5,552 nucleotides of DNA, taken from Candidatus Aminicenantota bacterium (GTDB taxonomy: Bacteria; Acidobacteriota; Aminicenantia; UBA2199). The stretch covers positions 1 through 5,552 of the forward strand of contig DAOVIP010000151.1 in assembly GCA_030671465.1 (NCBI GenBank), given 5' to 3'. Positions within the stretch are counted from its first letter, which is position 1. The number at the start of each line of letters is the position of its first letter. This document shows, piece after piece, positions 1-5,552 of this stretch. A program made the translations under genes and the position numbers. The notes beneath the pieces were generated by a model, which saw only the letters and a list, made by a program, of their open reading frames with translations, did no database searches and had not been told where the DNA came from.

Positions 1-1
1 C

Positions 2-727
2 GGGAGCGGGAAAACCACCACCCTTTATGCCGCCCTGAACGAGATCAAAAATCCGGAAGACAAGATCATTACCATTGAGGATCCGGTTGAGTACCAGATC
101 GATGAAATTACCCAGATTCCGGTCAATGAAAAAAAAGGCCTGACTTTTGCAAGGGGGCTTCGCAGCATACTCAGGCATGATCCGGATAAAATCATGGTTG
201 GAGAAATAAGGGATCCGGAAACAGCCCAGATCGCCATACAGTCAGCCCTTACCGGCCATCTGGTTTTTACCACGGTGCATGCCAATAATGTATTTGATGT
301 CCTGGGCAGGTTCATCCATATGGGTGTGGATACCTACAGCTTTATTTCCTCTTTGAACTGTATTATTGCCCAGCGTCTGGTCAGAGTCCTGTGCAAGGAG
401 TGCAAAAAATCCCATACCCTGAGCACGGCCTATCTGGAATTCAACCGGATAAAAAGAGAGGATGTCGGTACCACTATCTATCAATCGACGGGCTGTCAGG
501 AATGTTCGGGTACCGGGTATTCAGGCCGGACCGCAATCGGAGAAACTCTTGAATTGACCGATGAAATCAAGGAAATGATTCTGGATAAAAAACCCACTTC
601 TGAAATAAAAAAAGTTGCCATGAAAAACGGGATGCTCCCGATTAGAAAGAATGGCCTGGAAAAAGTAAAAAAGGGTATCACTTCTTTGAATGAATTAAAC
701 AGGGTGACTGTAAAAGAATGGACATAA
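2..727 (+). CDS. GspE/PilB-type secretion ATPase, 5'-truncated
   Basis: This is the C-terminal 241 residues of a hexameric AAA-like ATPase that powers pseudopilus or pilus assembly from the cytoplasmic face of the inner membrane. The window edge cuts through the Walker A loop, so the first residues are GSGKTTTLY (1-9 of the fragment). Then come the Asp box ([10 protein letters not shown], 22-31), the arginine-containing [12 protein letters not shown] (51-62), Walker B with the GEIRDPETA signature (67-75) and the His box [12 protein letters not shown] (85-96). A tetracysteine zinc site follows, Cys131/Cys134 and Cys165/Cys168, with 30 residues between the pairs, and then [11 protein letters not shown] (171-181). 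All catalytic motifs visible are intact. The N-terminal domains that contact GspL/PilM-type partners lie outside the window. It overlaps the next gene by 10 bp and heads the visible operon. The sequence alone does not separate GspE from PilB; the tetracysteine site occurs in both. PilT is unlikely because of that site and the long C-terminus. Confidence 0.95.
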   Translation, partial: GSGKTTTLYAALNEIKNPEDKIITIEDPVEYQIDEITQIPVNEKKGLTFARGLRSILRHDPDKIMVGEIRDPETAQIAIQSALTGHLVFTTVHANNVFDVLGRFIHMGVDTYSFISSLNCIIAQRLVRVLCKECKKSHTLSTAYLEFNRIKREDVGTTIYQSTGCQECSGTGYSGRTAIGETLELTDEIKEMILDKKPTSEIKKVAMKNGMLPIRKNGLEKVKKGITSLNELNRVTVKEWT

Positions 728-1506
728 TGAAGCTATTTGTTAGGTTCCGGACTCCGGTTCGGTTTTTTTACCTGGGTGATGAATACATTGAATTATACCG
801 GATTCAAAATCAGCATGTTGAAAAGCAGGAAACCTGTGAGCAGATATCTGTTTTTGATATCAATTCTGACAAATTCCGGAAAATGCTCGATAAGATACCG
901 AAAAAATCAGAGACCGGAGTGATTTTGAGCTCCAGCCATTTCATATTCAATATTCTTGAATTTGACCGGATCCCCCTGAGGGAACACCTGATGAAAGATC
1001 TGATTGAATGGAAAATAAAAAAGCAATTTCCCGAGGATATCAATCAATATGAAAATCATTTTTTTAAACTGGACCGGAAAAAAATTTTATCCATTCTGTT
1101 CAGAAAGGACCTGAAGGAGAGTATTGAAAATGTATTCACCGATCGTCAGCGGCCTTTGACTTATTTCGGAAATGCCACCATTGAAATCATGAACCATGTT
1201 TTCCGGGGAAAAAGTATTCCGGACTTTTTTATGGAGATTGATAATGATTTATGTATTGTTGTCTTTCAAAGCCATTCCATACCCTTTTATATTAGAAAAT
1301 TCAGAATTGAGAGGGGAGAAGAGATGATTGAAGAGCTGAAGAAAACCCTGAGGTTTGTGGCCAGTAATTACGGCAGAAAACCGGTCAGCTATGCCCTCAT
1401 CTCCCATGATGATGAGTTGCCAACCGGGATTCAGCAGGAATTGGGAAAATTGGAGTTGAAAGCACTGAAGTCTGATCAGGGGAAAGGATTGTTCTTGCCG
1501 GGTTGA
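718..1506 (+). CDS. PilM-like (GspL cytoplasmic-domain-like) protein, degenerate actin fold
   Basis: A 262-residue soluble protein without signal peptide or membrane segment, placed where pilM sits before pilN and pilO. It would bridge the ATPase and the inner-membrane PilN-like protein in the cytoplasm. PilM-like features are: an N-terminal strand pair around [14 protein letters not shown] (16-29); the segment [20 protein letters not shown] (67-86) followed by an amphipathic helix ending in WKIKKQFP (98-105), matching the PilM region where a proline-ended strand leads to a helix with a WE..K..P-like pattern; a second-subdomain strand set at 171-196; and a GKGLFLPG end recalling the PilM C-terminal GLAL. 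It is shorter than typical PilM (about 350 residues), and the glycine/serine-rich phosphate loops are not recognisable. The start at 718 is favoured by AGGGTGA at 701-707. An in-frame ATG at 727, overlapping the upstream stop by one base, is the alternative. The family call rests on context plus pattern and is fairly secure; ATP binding is doubtful. Confidence 0.72.
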   Translation: MDIMKLFVRFRTPVRFFYLGDEYIELYRIQNQHVEKQETCEQISVFDINSDKFRKMLDKIPKKSETGVILSSSHFIFNILEFDRIPLREHLMKDLIEWKIKKQFPEDINQYENHFFKLDRKKILSILFRKDLKESIENVFTDRQRPLTYFGNATIEIMNHVFRGKSIPDFFMEIDNDLCIVVFQSHSIPFYIRKFRIERGEEMIEELKKTLRFVASNYGRKPVSYALISHDDELPTGIQQELGKLELKALKSDQGKGLFLPG

Positions 1507-1507
1507 A

Positions 1508-2053
1508 ATGAAAAAAATCAAATACAATATCGCCAGCCAAAAAAAAATCAACCGGGTCCGGTTGTTCTCGCTCCTGGTTGGCCTGCTCCTGATTTCTATA
1601 CTGTGTATTTTATTCGGAATGGATAGATTATTTGATGAGACCAGGCAGGAAAGGATAGAACGCCAGGAATTGGTATTATTAAAGGGAAAATTAATGCATG
1701 TTTCCCAGATGATGGATGATAACCTGAGTAAAATCGAAAAAATCAAGAAAAAGTGGAACAAAAGAGTGCGGTTATCCAACTCCCTGATTAGCGGAAAGAA
1801 ATTTTCCATGCTAAGCATCTTCAATATTCTGGAGGAACAAATTCCGGACGGGGTTTTTCTGAATTCGGTCAGCATTCAGAACGACTCCAAATCTGGTATT
1901 CAACTTGATTTTGTATCCGGTTCCTTCAAGAGACTGATGGATTTGTACCGCAAGCTGGCCCGATTCAACCTGACCATAATAAAGGAATCGGTAACACCCA
2001 AAGGGTTAGCAAAATCCAGTGTTGTGATCAAAATTGAAAATGAAAGGAATTAA
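1508..2053 (+). CDS. PilN-like inner-membrane assembly protein
   Basis: A 181-residue bitopic inner-membrane protein. A basic cytoplasmic tail (1-18) containing YNIASQKKINR is followed by one transmembrane helix (about 19-37), a charged helical, probably coiled-coil stretch (about 40-90) and a periplasmic alpha/beta domain (about 100-178) with the pattern LEEQIPDGVFLNSVSIQ (108-124) typical of PilN. In known type IV pili the PilN tail with an INL-type motif binds PilM; here YNIAS occupies that place, which suggests the same contact with the upstream product. PilN then pairs with PilO through the periplasmic ferredoxin-like folds. It corresponds to the membrane half of GspL. Its ATG lies one base after the preceding stop, and no strong Shine-Dalgarno site is seen directly before it, so coupled reinitiation is likely. 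A run of nine A occurs at codons 11-14. The alternative name is a GspL C-terminal-domain protein. Confidence 0.8.
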   Translation: MKKIKYNIASQKKINRVRLFSLLVGLLLISILCILFGMDRLFDETRQERIERQELVLLKGKLMHVSQMMDDNLSKIEKIKKKWNKRVRLSNSLISGKKFSMLSIFNILEEQIPDGVFLNSVSIQNDSKSGIQLDFVSGSFKRLMDLYRKLARFNLTIIKESVTPKGLAKSSVVIKIENERN

Positions 2054-2558
2054 ATACCTGGTATACACCTTTGCCGGAATTTTTATTCTGGGTCTGGTAT
2101 TTTTGGTTTTTGCTTTTTCACATTCCTCCATAAAAAAGTTCTCCAGGGGAAATATAAAAACCGAGATTCAAAAGCTCAAGTCCAAAGAAATTAAGTTCTT
2201 ACAACTAAAAAAGTCTTACCGGGATTGGCTTCAGGTAGAAAAATCCTTCAACCGTTTCAAAAGCGAATTTCTGTTACCCTTTGGTGAATTTTCTGATTTT
2301 AAGGCTCGATTTGAATCCCTATTGAAAAGAAACCTCTTAAATTCGTCTCGGTTGGGCTATGATATCAAGAATGTGACTCGCCAGATTGTCCGGGTGTCAA
2401 TCGGATTTGAAGCCATTGGGCGTTATCAAAACTTGAAAAAAATGGTCCATGAAATCGAGCAAATGGACCGGATCATCTTTATGAAAAATTTGAAAATTGC
2501 CAAATCTCCCGAGGGTGTTAAGGCGAGTGTGGTGGTGGAGGCCTATTTTGTCAGGTAA
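2040..2558 (+). CDS. PilO-like (GspM-like) inner-membrane protein
   Basis: A 172-residue protein with a short basic start (MKGIK), one transmembrane helix (about 6-26), a Lys/Glu-rich coiled-coil region (about 31-72) and a periplasmic ferredoxin-like domain. The characteristic PilO stretch is visible: VRVSIGFEAIGRYQNLKKMV (117-136), then a helix, RIIFMKNLKI (144-153) and a final strand SVVVEAYFV (163-171). PilO and PilN form the periplasmic scaffold that links the cytoplasmic ATPase/PilM layer to the PilP/GspC protein. The ATG at 2040 is chosen; it overlaps the pilN-like gene by 14 bp. A TTG at 2034 would add only Met-Lys. No clear Shine-Dalgarno site precedes either, which again points to coupling. 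GspM is the equivalent in type II secretion. The size and the domain order fit well, though sequence similarity in this family is always low. Confidence 0.78.
   Translation: MKGIKYLVYTFAGIFILGLVFLVFAFSHSSIKKFSRGNIKTEIQKLKSKEIKFLQLKKSYRDWLQVEKSFNRFKSEFLLPFGEFSDFKARFESLLKRNLLNSSRLGYDIKNVTRQIVRVSIGFEAIGRYQNLKKMVHEIEQMDRIIFMKNLKIAKSPEGVKASVVVEAYFVR
2537..2541 (+). promoter_or_regulatory. Ribosome binding site GGAGG that selects a TTG start
   Basis: GGAGG lies six bases before TTG at 2548. The only nearby in-frame ATG, at 2560, is 18 bases away, too far for this site. Starting at the TTG also supplies a lysine (MSGKM) before the hydrophobic segment, giving a normal signal-peptide n-region. The site lies inside the 3' end of the pilO-like gene. 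Confidence 0.65.
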
Positions 2559-2982
2559 AATGTTTTTATTGCTGCTGTCCTGTGTTTTTTGTCTCCGGGC
2601 TGAAGTCATTCATTTTTCCGAACTCAACCAAGATAAATTACCGTATACCTTCAAAAGGGATATTTTTTCTCCGGGAAAACTGATTTCAGCCGAGGAAATA
2701 GCGACTCTGCAGAACCAGGTATTGAAAGGTAAAACCATCATGGACCGGAACCAGGATGACTCCGAAAAGGAAATCCAGAGAAGTATCTTGTATGAGGGCT
2801 ATATTGAAAAAAATAACCGGATTCATGCCCTGATCAGTCTTAATGGTGAGTATTTTGTGGTTGGGCAGGGGGAAGTCTTCATGGAAACCATCAAAATTGT
2901 AAAAATAGAAAAAAATCAAATCCTATTGGAAGTGGAGTCTCAACCCATTGTAGTTCAATTAAAGGGAGATAGTGATGATTAG
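2548..2982 (+). CDS. Small GspC/PilP-like periplasmic linker protein
   Basis: A 144-residue exported protein predicted to connect the inner-membrane platform to the secretin. MSGKMFLLLLSCVFCLRA (1-18) looks like a signal peptide, with possible cleavage after Ala18. The LLSC sequence at 9-12 is a poor but not excluded lipobox. The mature part begins with a segment containing YTFKRDIFSPG (33-43), the kind of RDIF/RDPF motif that precedes the HR or PilP beta-domain. After a linker rich in charged and polar residues comes that domain, from about 79 onward: SILYEGYIEK, IHALISLNGEYFVVGQGE and IKIVKIEKNQILLEVES. GspC normally keeps an N-terminal membrane anchor and PilP is a lipoprotein; this protein is closer to PilP in layout. 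An alternative start is ATG 2560 (140 residues). The gene overlaps its upstream neighbour by 11 bp and the secretin gene by 8 bp. The position directly before a secretin strongly supports the role. Confidence 0.75.
   Translation: MSGKMFLLLLSCVFCLRAEVIHFSELNQDKLPYTFKRDIFSPGKLISAEEIATLQNQVLKGKTIMDRNQDDSEKEIQRSILYEGYIEKNNRIHALISLNGEYFVVGQGEVFMETIKIVKIEKNQILLEVESQPIVVQLKGDSDD
2964..2968 (+). promoter_or_regulatory. Ribosome binding site of the secretin gene
   Basis: GGGAG ends six bases before ATG 2975. An in-frame GTG at 2972 would be only three bases away, so the ATG is preferred. The site lies inside the end of the GspC/PilP-like gene. Confidence 0.7.
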
Positions 2983-5083
2983 AAAAAAAAGAATACTGCT
3001 TTCTTGTGTTATTTTGTTTTCCATTGTGATCATATTTCAATGCCAGTGCTCGATGCATTCCGAGAAGTTCAAAGAGGGAATGAAATATTACAAGCAGTGC
3101 GATTATGACAAATCCATTAAATACTTTGAGCAGGCTTTGAAAAAATATCCGGGCAAAAGGGAGATCAATGCCATGTTGTTTCGGTCGAAGCTCGGCAGTT
3201 ATTATCATCACCTGGCTAAAGCCAGAAATTACAAAAATAATGACATGAAGCCGGAGGCGGAAAAGGAGTACACCCTGGCCCTGGCTATATTTCCCAATAA
3301 CCAGAGATTGGGTGATGAATTCAATGCCTATGTAAACAAAGATAAAAAAAAGAAGACGGTTAAATTTGAATCCACCATTAAACCCCCGGTGACCTTGAAG
3401 TTGAAAGGGAATGAAAAGATTAAAATGGATCTGAGAAATGTCCCCATCACCAAAATATTCAAGAGCCTTGGCAAATCCTTCAATGTGAATTTCATCTTTG
3501 ATAAGGATTTTCGGGACTTTCTCTACAGCATTGAGATTGAAGATGTTGGCTTTTATCAAATATTAACTCAGATGTGTATGGTTGCTAATCTTCGCTACCG
3601 GATCCTGGACAGTTCTTCAATACTTCTGTATGCCAATACCGCTATGAAAAAGAAGAACTTTGATTTGAAAGGAATCAAGGTTTTTTATCTAAACAATATC
3701 GTGGCTGAGGATGCCAAGAAATTGGTCATGACGGTTTTCCGCGATCAGCAAATCATGCTTCAGGAGGATGTGAACCTGAATACCCTGATCGTTAAAGCTT
3801 CCCGGGATACCCTGATGGATATAGAGGAATTCATTCAAAAGATCGATAAAGAAAGGAATGAGGTTGAAATCGATGTGGAAATAATGGAAGTTAATAGAAG
3901 TTTTCTGAAAAAGATAGGCATTGATTACGGAACCACACCCCTTTCCGTTTCCGCCGGAACCGTAAATGAAGATGAGGAGGCAGGCACCAGCACCCTGAAT
4001 ACCACCGTTAACTGGAACGATCTGGGAAATATCAATTTTATGTTGACTATTCCCAGCGTTGCCCTGAACATACTCGAAACCGATAGTGAAAACAAAATTA
4101 TTGCCAAGCCCAACTTGAGAGGAGTAGAGGGTGAGGAAATCAAGTTCATGGTGGGTGAGGAGTTACCGGTTCCCAGTACCACATGGCAGGCCATGGCGGC
4201 AGGAGGTGTCGAAAATACCCCGGTAACCAGTTATCAGTATAAAAATGTGGGTGTTGAAATAAAAGTCACACCCTTTGTTCACAGCAATAATGAAGTGACT
4301 TTGAGAATAAAATTTTCCATGACTTTCGTGACCGCTTATGTTGATTCTTTTCCGGTTTTGGGCAAAAGAGAGCTGGAGAATGTCATCCGACTGAAAGAAG
4401 GTGAAACCAACATAATCGGCGGTTTTATAAAGGATGAGGTACGGGGTTCAATGAATGGCATTCCGATACTGTCAAAAATCCCGGTGCTGGGACTGCTTTT
4501 TGGTGCCAGTGAAAAGACCATTCAGCAAACCGATCTCATTTTTTCGGTCACTCCCAGAATCATCAGAAAGTCCACCCCCGGAAAAACAGACCTGGAACCG
4601 GTTTGGAGTAATATCCGGGACCTCAATCAATCAACTCCGGTATCGCCCGTGCGATCCCGGGATACCAGCAGAAGAAGGGCGAATCTACTTCGCCAGAATT
4701 CGGTAATGATTTCTCCTGCCCGCCGTAGAATACCGTTAAATAGTGAAGCTTTTTTCACCATCCGGCTGAATTCTCAAACTGAAATAACTACCCTTTCGAT
4801 TGGCGGATCCATCTCAGGAGGGAATGTGATTGTGGATGAATTGAAAACCGATTTCTTCAAAAATGACGATGTCAGGATGCTGAGGGATTTTTCTTCCAGT
4901 TCATTTGATATTGGCTATTCATTTTTCGGGAAACCAGTCAAAAGTACCATACTGGCCCAGCTCAAGATCAGGTTTCTGGAAAAAGGTGATTACACCATTA
5001 CTATTGATGATGTGACAGCTTATTCAAAAGACAAACGGCAAGTTGAAATAAAAACCTCGTCATCCGAGGTCCAGGTATACTAA
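2975..5083 (+). CDS. Secretin (GspD/PilQ superfamily) with TPR-like N-terminus and cohesin-like C-terminal domain
   Basis: A 702-residue outer-membrane channel subunit; oligomers form the gated pore through which a pilus or secreted protein leaves. Domains in order: signal peptide with hydrophobic core 8-22, followed by Cys23 and Cys25; a TPR-like helical region (about 29-120) including YDKSIKYFEQALKKYPG (44-60) and EAEKEYTLALAIFPNN (94-109); an N0/STN domain (about 139-220, containing MDLRNVPITKIFKSLGK); one N1 domain (about 231-291, with FYLNNIVAEDAKKLV); and the secretin domain (about 296-530). The last contains ELPVP (396-400), YQYKNVGVEIKVTP (420-433), the signature GIPILSKIPVLGLLFG (495-510) and TDLIFSVTPRI (519-529). 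An Arg/Ser-rich linker (531-585) leads to a beta-rich domain (about 586-702) resembling cohesin modules. N2/N3 domains and an AMIN domain are not seen, so the periplasmic reach is shorter than in typical GspD. PilQ and GspD are both possible names. The secretin call is certain; the cohesin-like call is moderate. Confidence 0.95.
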   Translation: MIRKKRILLSCVILFSIVIIFQCQCSMHSEKFKEGMKYYKQCDYDKSIKYFEQALKKYPGKREINAMLFRSKLGSYYHHLAKARNYKNNDMKPEAEKEYTLALAIFPNNQRLGDEFNAYVNKDKKKKTVKFESTIKPPVTLKLKGNEKIKMDLRNVPITKIFKSLGKSFNVNFIFDKDFRDFLYSIEIEDVGFYQILTQMCMVANLRYRILDSSSILLYANTAMKKKNFDLKGIKVFYLNNIVAEDAKKLVMTVFRDQQIMLQEDVNLNTLIVKASRDTLMDIEEFIQKIDKERNEVEIDVEIMEVNRSFLKKIGIDYGTTPLSVSAGTVNEDEEAGTSTLNTTVNWNDLGNINFMLTIPSVALNILETDSENKIIAKPNLRGVEGEEIKFMVGEELPVPSTTWQAMAAGGVENTPVTSYQYKNVGVEIKVTPFVHSNNEVTLRIKFSMTFVTAYVDSFPVLGKRELENVIRLKEGETNIIGGFIKDEVRGSMNGIPILSKIPVLGLLFGASEKTIQQTDLIFSVTPRIIRKSTPGKTDLEPVWSNIRDLNQSTPVSPVRSRDTSRRRANLLRQNSVMISPARRRIPLNSEAFFTIRLNSQTEITTLSIGGSISGGNVIVDELKTDFFKNDDVRMLRDFSSSSFDIGYSFFGKPVKSTILAQLKIRFLEKGDYTITIDDVTAYSKDKRQVEIKTSSSEVQVY

Positions 5084-5176
5084 ATTTTTCCTAATGCCCT
5101 GCCACTCACCCCTTGATTTTACAATTGATTGAAATAGTAATAAATTATAATTAACCGCAATATTAATTATAAAATA
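5084..5176. other. Convergent intergenic spacer
   Basis: This 93-bp AT-rich gap separates the converging secretin and HU genes. It holds no open frame worth calling and no GC-rich intrinsic terminator. The only structure seen is the A/T-only inverted repeat listed separately. Confidence 0.7.
5145..5172. repeat. Perfect 10-bp inverted repeat, possible weak HU terminator
   Basis: TTATAATTAA (5145-5154) and its exact reverse complement TTAATTATAA (5163-5172) flank the 8-base loop CCGCAATA. The repeat lies four bases beyond the HU stop codon. On the minus strand it is followed by the T-rich TTTATTACTATTT, so it could serve as a weak terminator or 3' stabilising hairpin for HU. The stem has no G-C pair, and in an AT-rich spacer such a repeat may be fortuitous. 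Confidence 0.4.
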
Positions 5177-5449
5177 TTATTTAACTTTGTCTTTTAGTGT
5201 TTTTCCCGCTTTGAAAACAGGAACGTCCTTGGCTTTAATGGTCAATTTTACTCCGGTTTTCGGGTTGACGCCAACTCTCTGTTTTCTGTGAGATGTGGCA
5301 AAGGTTCCGAATCCAACCAGGGTGACTTTCCTGTTATTTTTGAGTTCATTGGATACGGTTTCAATGAAAGAATTGACCAGTTTTTCAGTATCAGCAACCT
5401 TTAAATTTGCTCTTTCTGCAATAGCCTTAACCAATTCGGTTTTGTTCAT
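5177..5449 (-). CDS. hup: HU family histone-like DNA-binding protein
   Basis: A 90-residue protein, exactly the usual HU length, that binds and bends DNA without strong sequence specificity as a dimer in the nucleoid. The N-terminal helical dimerisation part MNKTELVKAIAER is followed by the family signature: GFGTF (46-50), HRKQRVGVNPKTG (54-66) with the DNA-intercalating Pro63, and the C-terminal IKAKDVPVFKAGKTLKDKV (71-89). The ATG at 5449 is chosen because GGGAGG at 5455-5460 lies five bases upstream. A TTG at 5464 would add MREVI but would place that Shine-Dalgarno sequence inside the coding region. The gene is convergent to the secretin operon and has its own probable promoter, so it is functionally unrelated. 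IHF subunits are homologous and similar in size, but the sequence looks like homodimeric HU. Confidence 0.96.
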   Translation of the reverse strand: MNKTELVKAIAERANLKVADTEKLVNSFIETVSNELKNNRKVTLVGFGTFATSHRKQRVGVNPKTGVKLTIKAKDVPVFKAGKTLKDKVK

Positions 5450-5454
5450 TATTA

Positions 5455-5460
5455 CCTCCC
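5455..5460 (-). promoter_or_regulatory. Shine-Dalgarno site of the HU gene
   Basis: Read on the minus strand, GGGAGG is followed by TAATA and ATG, a near-ideal spacing. It is the strongest ribosome binding site in the window and fits a highly expressed gene. It decides the start at 5449. Confidence 0.8.
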
Positions 5461-5466
5461 GCAACT

Positions 5467-5495
5467 ATTTTATTGAAAAGAAAGCTAAAAGTCAA
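5467..5495 (-). promoter_or_regulatory. Probable sigma70-type promoter of the HU gene
   Basis: On the minus strand TTGACT (5495-5490, -35) and TAAAAT (5472-5467, -10) are separated by exactly 17 bases. Each matches the bacterial housekeeping consensus at five of six positions. Transcription would begin near 5460, giving a leader of only about 10-13 bases that starts at or just before the Shine-Dalgarno site. The remaining upstream bases to the window end are AT-rich (including TATAAC near 5503-5498 and TATAAA further up), so a more distal promoter with a longer leader cannot be excluded. Confidence 0.5.
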
Positions 5496-5552
5496 GTTAT
5501 AATCTGCATTTTTACAATATTTTATATTATTTTTGAATCTGATCAAAAAAGC

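Noticed and set aside
1249..1875. 208-codon open frame on the minus strand
   Set aside because: It is antisense to the PilM- and PilN-like genes and shows no recognisable domain, so it is best explained as a shadow of the real frames.
2497..2547. Longer N-terminus for the GspC/PilP-like protein from TTG 2497
   Set aside because: It would add a basic, Trp-rich stretch (RRVWWWRP) that is simply the pilO-like coding sequence in another frame, and it has no ribosome binding site.
2891..3559. 222-codon open frame on the minus strand
   Set aside because: It lies antisense to the GspC/PilP-like and secretin genes, whose domains are recognisable. Its product is an unfamiliar hydrophobic sequence typical of the complement of Lys/Glu-rich coding DNA.
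5450..5464. N-terminal extension of HU from TTG 5464
   Set aside because: The five extra residues would be encoded by the Shine-Dalgarno region itself, and HU proteins start at the MNKTEL-type sequence.
5512..5536. AATAT/ATATT short inverted repeat and TATAAA-like box upstream of HU
   Set aside because: The arms are only five bases long in very AT-rich DNA, and no -35 partner has suitable spacing, so it is not distinguishable from chance.
1..5552. CRISPR array, tRNA/rRNA genes, insertion sequences or phage genes
   Set aside because: Almost all of the window is accounted for by coding regions. No spaced direct repeats, cloverleaf sequences, transposase motifs or terminal inverted repeats were seen.

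Overview
The window holds one gene cluster on the + strand for the core of a type IV pilus / type II secretion-like envelope machine. It is followed by a convergent, independently transcribed gene for the DNA-binding protein HU. The six + strand genes are, in order: a 5'-truncated GspE/PilB-type ATPase (2-727), a compact PilM-like protein (718-1506), a PilN-like protein (1508-2053), a PilO-like protein (2040-2558), a small GspC/PilP-like periplasmic protein (2548-2982) and a secretin of the GspD/PilQ superfamily (2975-5083). Adjacent genes overlap by 8-14 bp or are separated by 1 bp, and no promoter or terminator is seen between them. They look like one translationally coupled operon whose start lies upstream of the window.

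The predicted machine runs across the cell envelope. The cytoplasmic hexameric ATPase would work on an inner-membrane platform of PilM-, PilN- and PilO-like proteins (PilM plus PilN correspond to the two halves of GspL, and PilO to GspM). The GspC/PilP-like protein would link this platform through the periplasm to the outer-membrane secretin channel. The split PilM/PilN layout is pilus-like. The ATPase with its tetracysteine site and the HR-like small protein fit either pili or type II secretion. No pilin, pseudopilin, prepilin peptidase or GspF/PilC platform protein is present, so the substrate (pilus, pseudopilus or DNA) cannot be settled here.

The most distinctive gene is the secretin. It has an N-terminal TPR-like segment, a short N0+N1 periplasmic region, the conserved secretin barrel domain and, after an Arg/Ser-rich linker, a C-terminal beta-rich domain that resembles cohesin modules. 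The PilM-like protein appears to have lost its actin-type ATP-binding motifs.

The right end carries HU on the minus strand with a good Shine-Dalgarno site and a plausible sigma70-type promoter. An A/T-only inverted repeat lies in the 93-bp convergent gap between the secretin and HU genes.

The sequence is moderately AT-rich, Lys-AAA-rich and Gram-negative in character, because a secretin implies an outer membrane. The combination of a VHANN-type ATPase, split PilM/N/O and a secretin with a C-terminal cohesin-like domain reminds me of Acidobacteriota and related lineages such as Aminicenantes. That placement is a low-confidence recollection, not a demonstrated result. Nothing in the window looks mobile, phage-derived or CRISPR-related.
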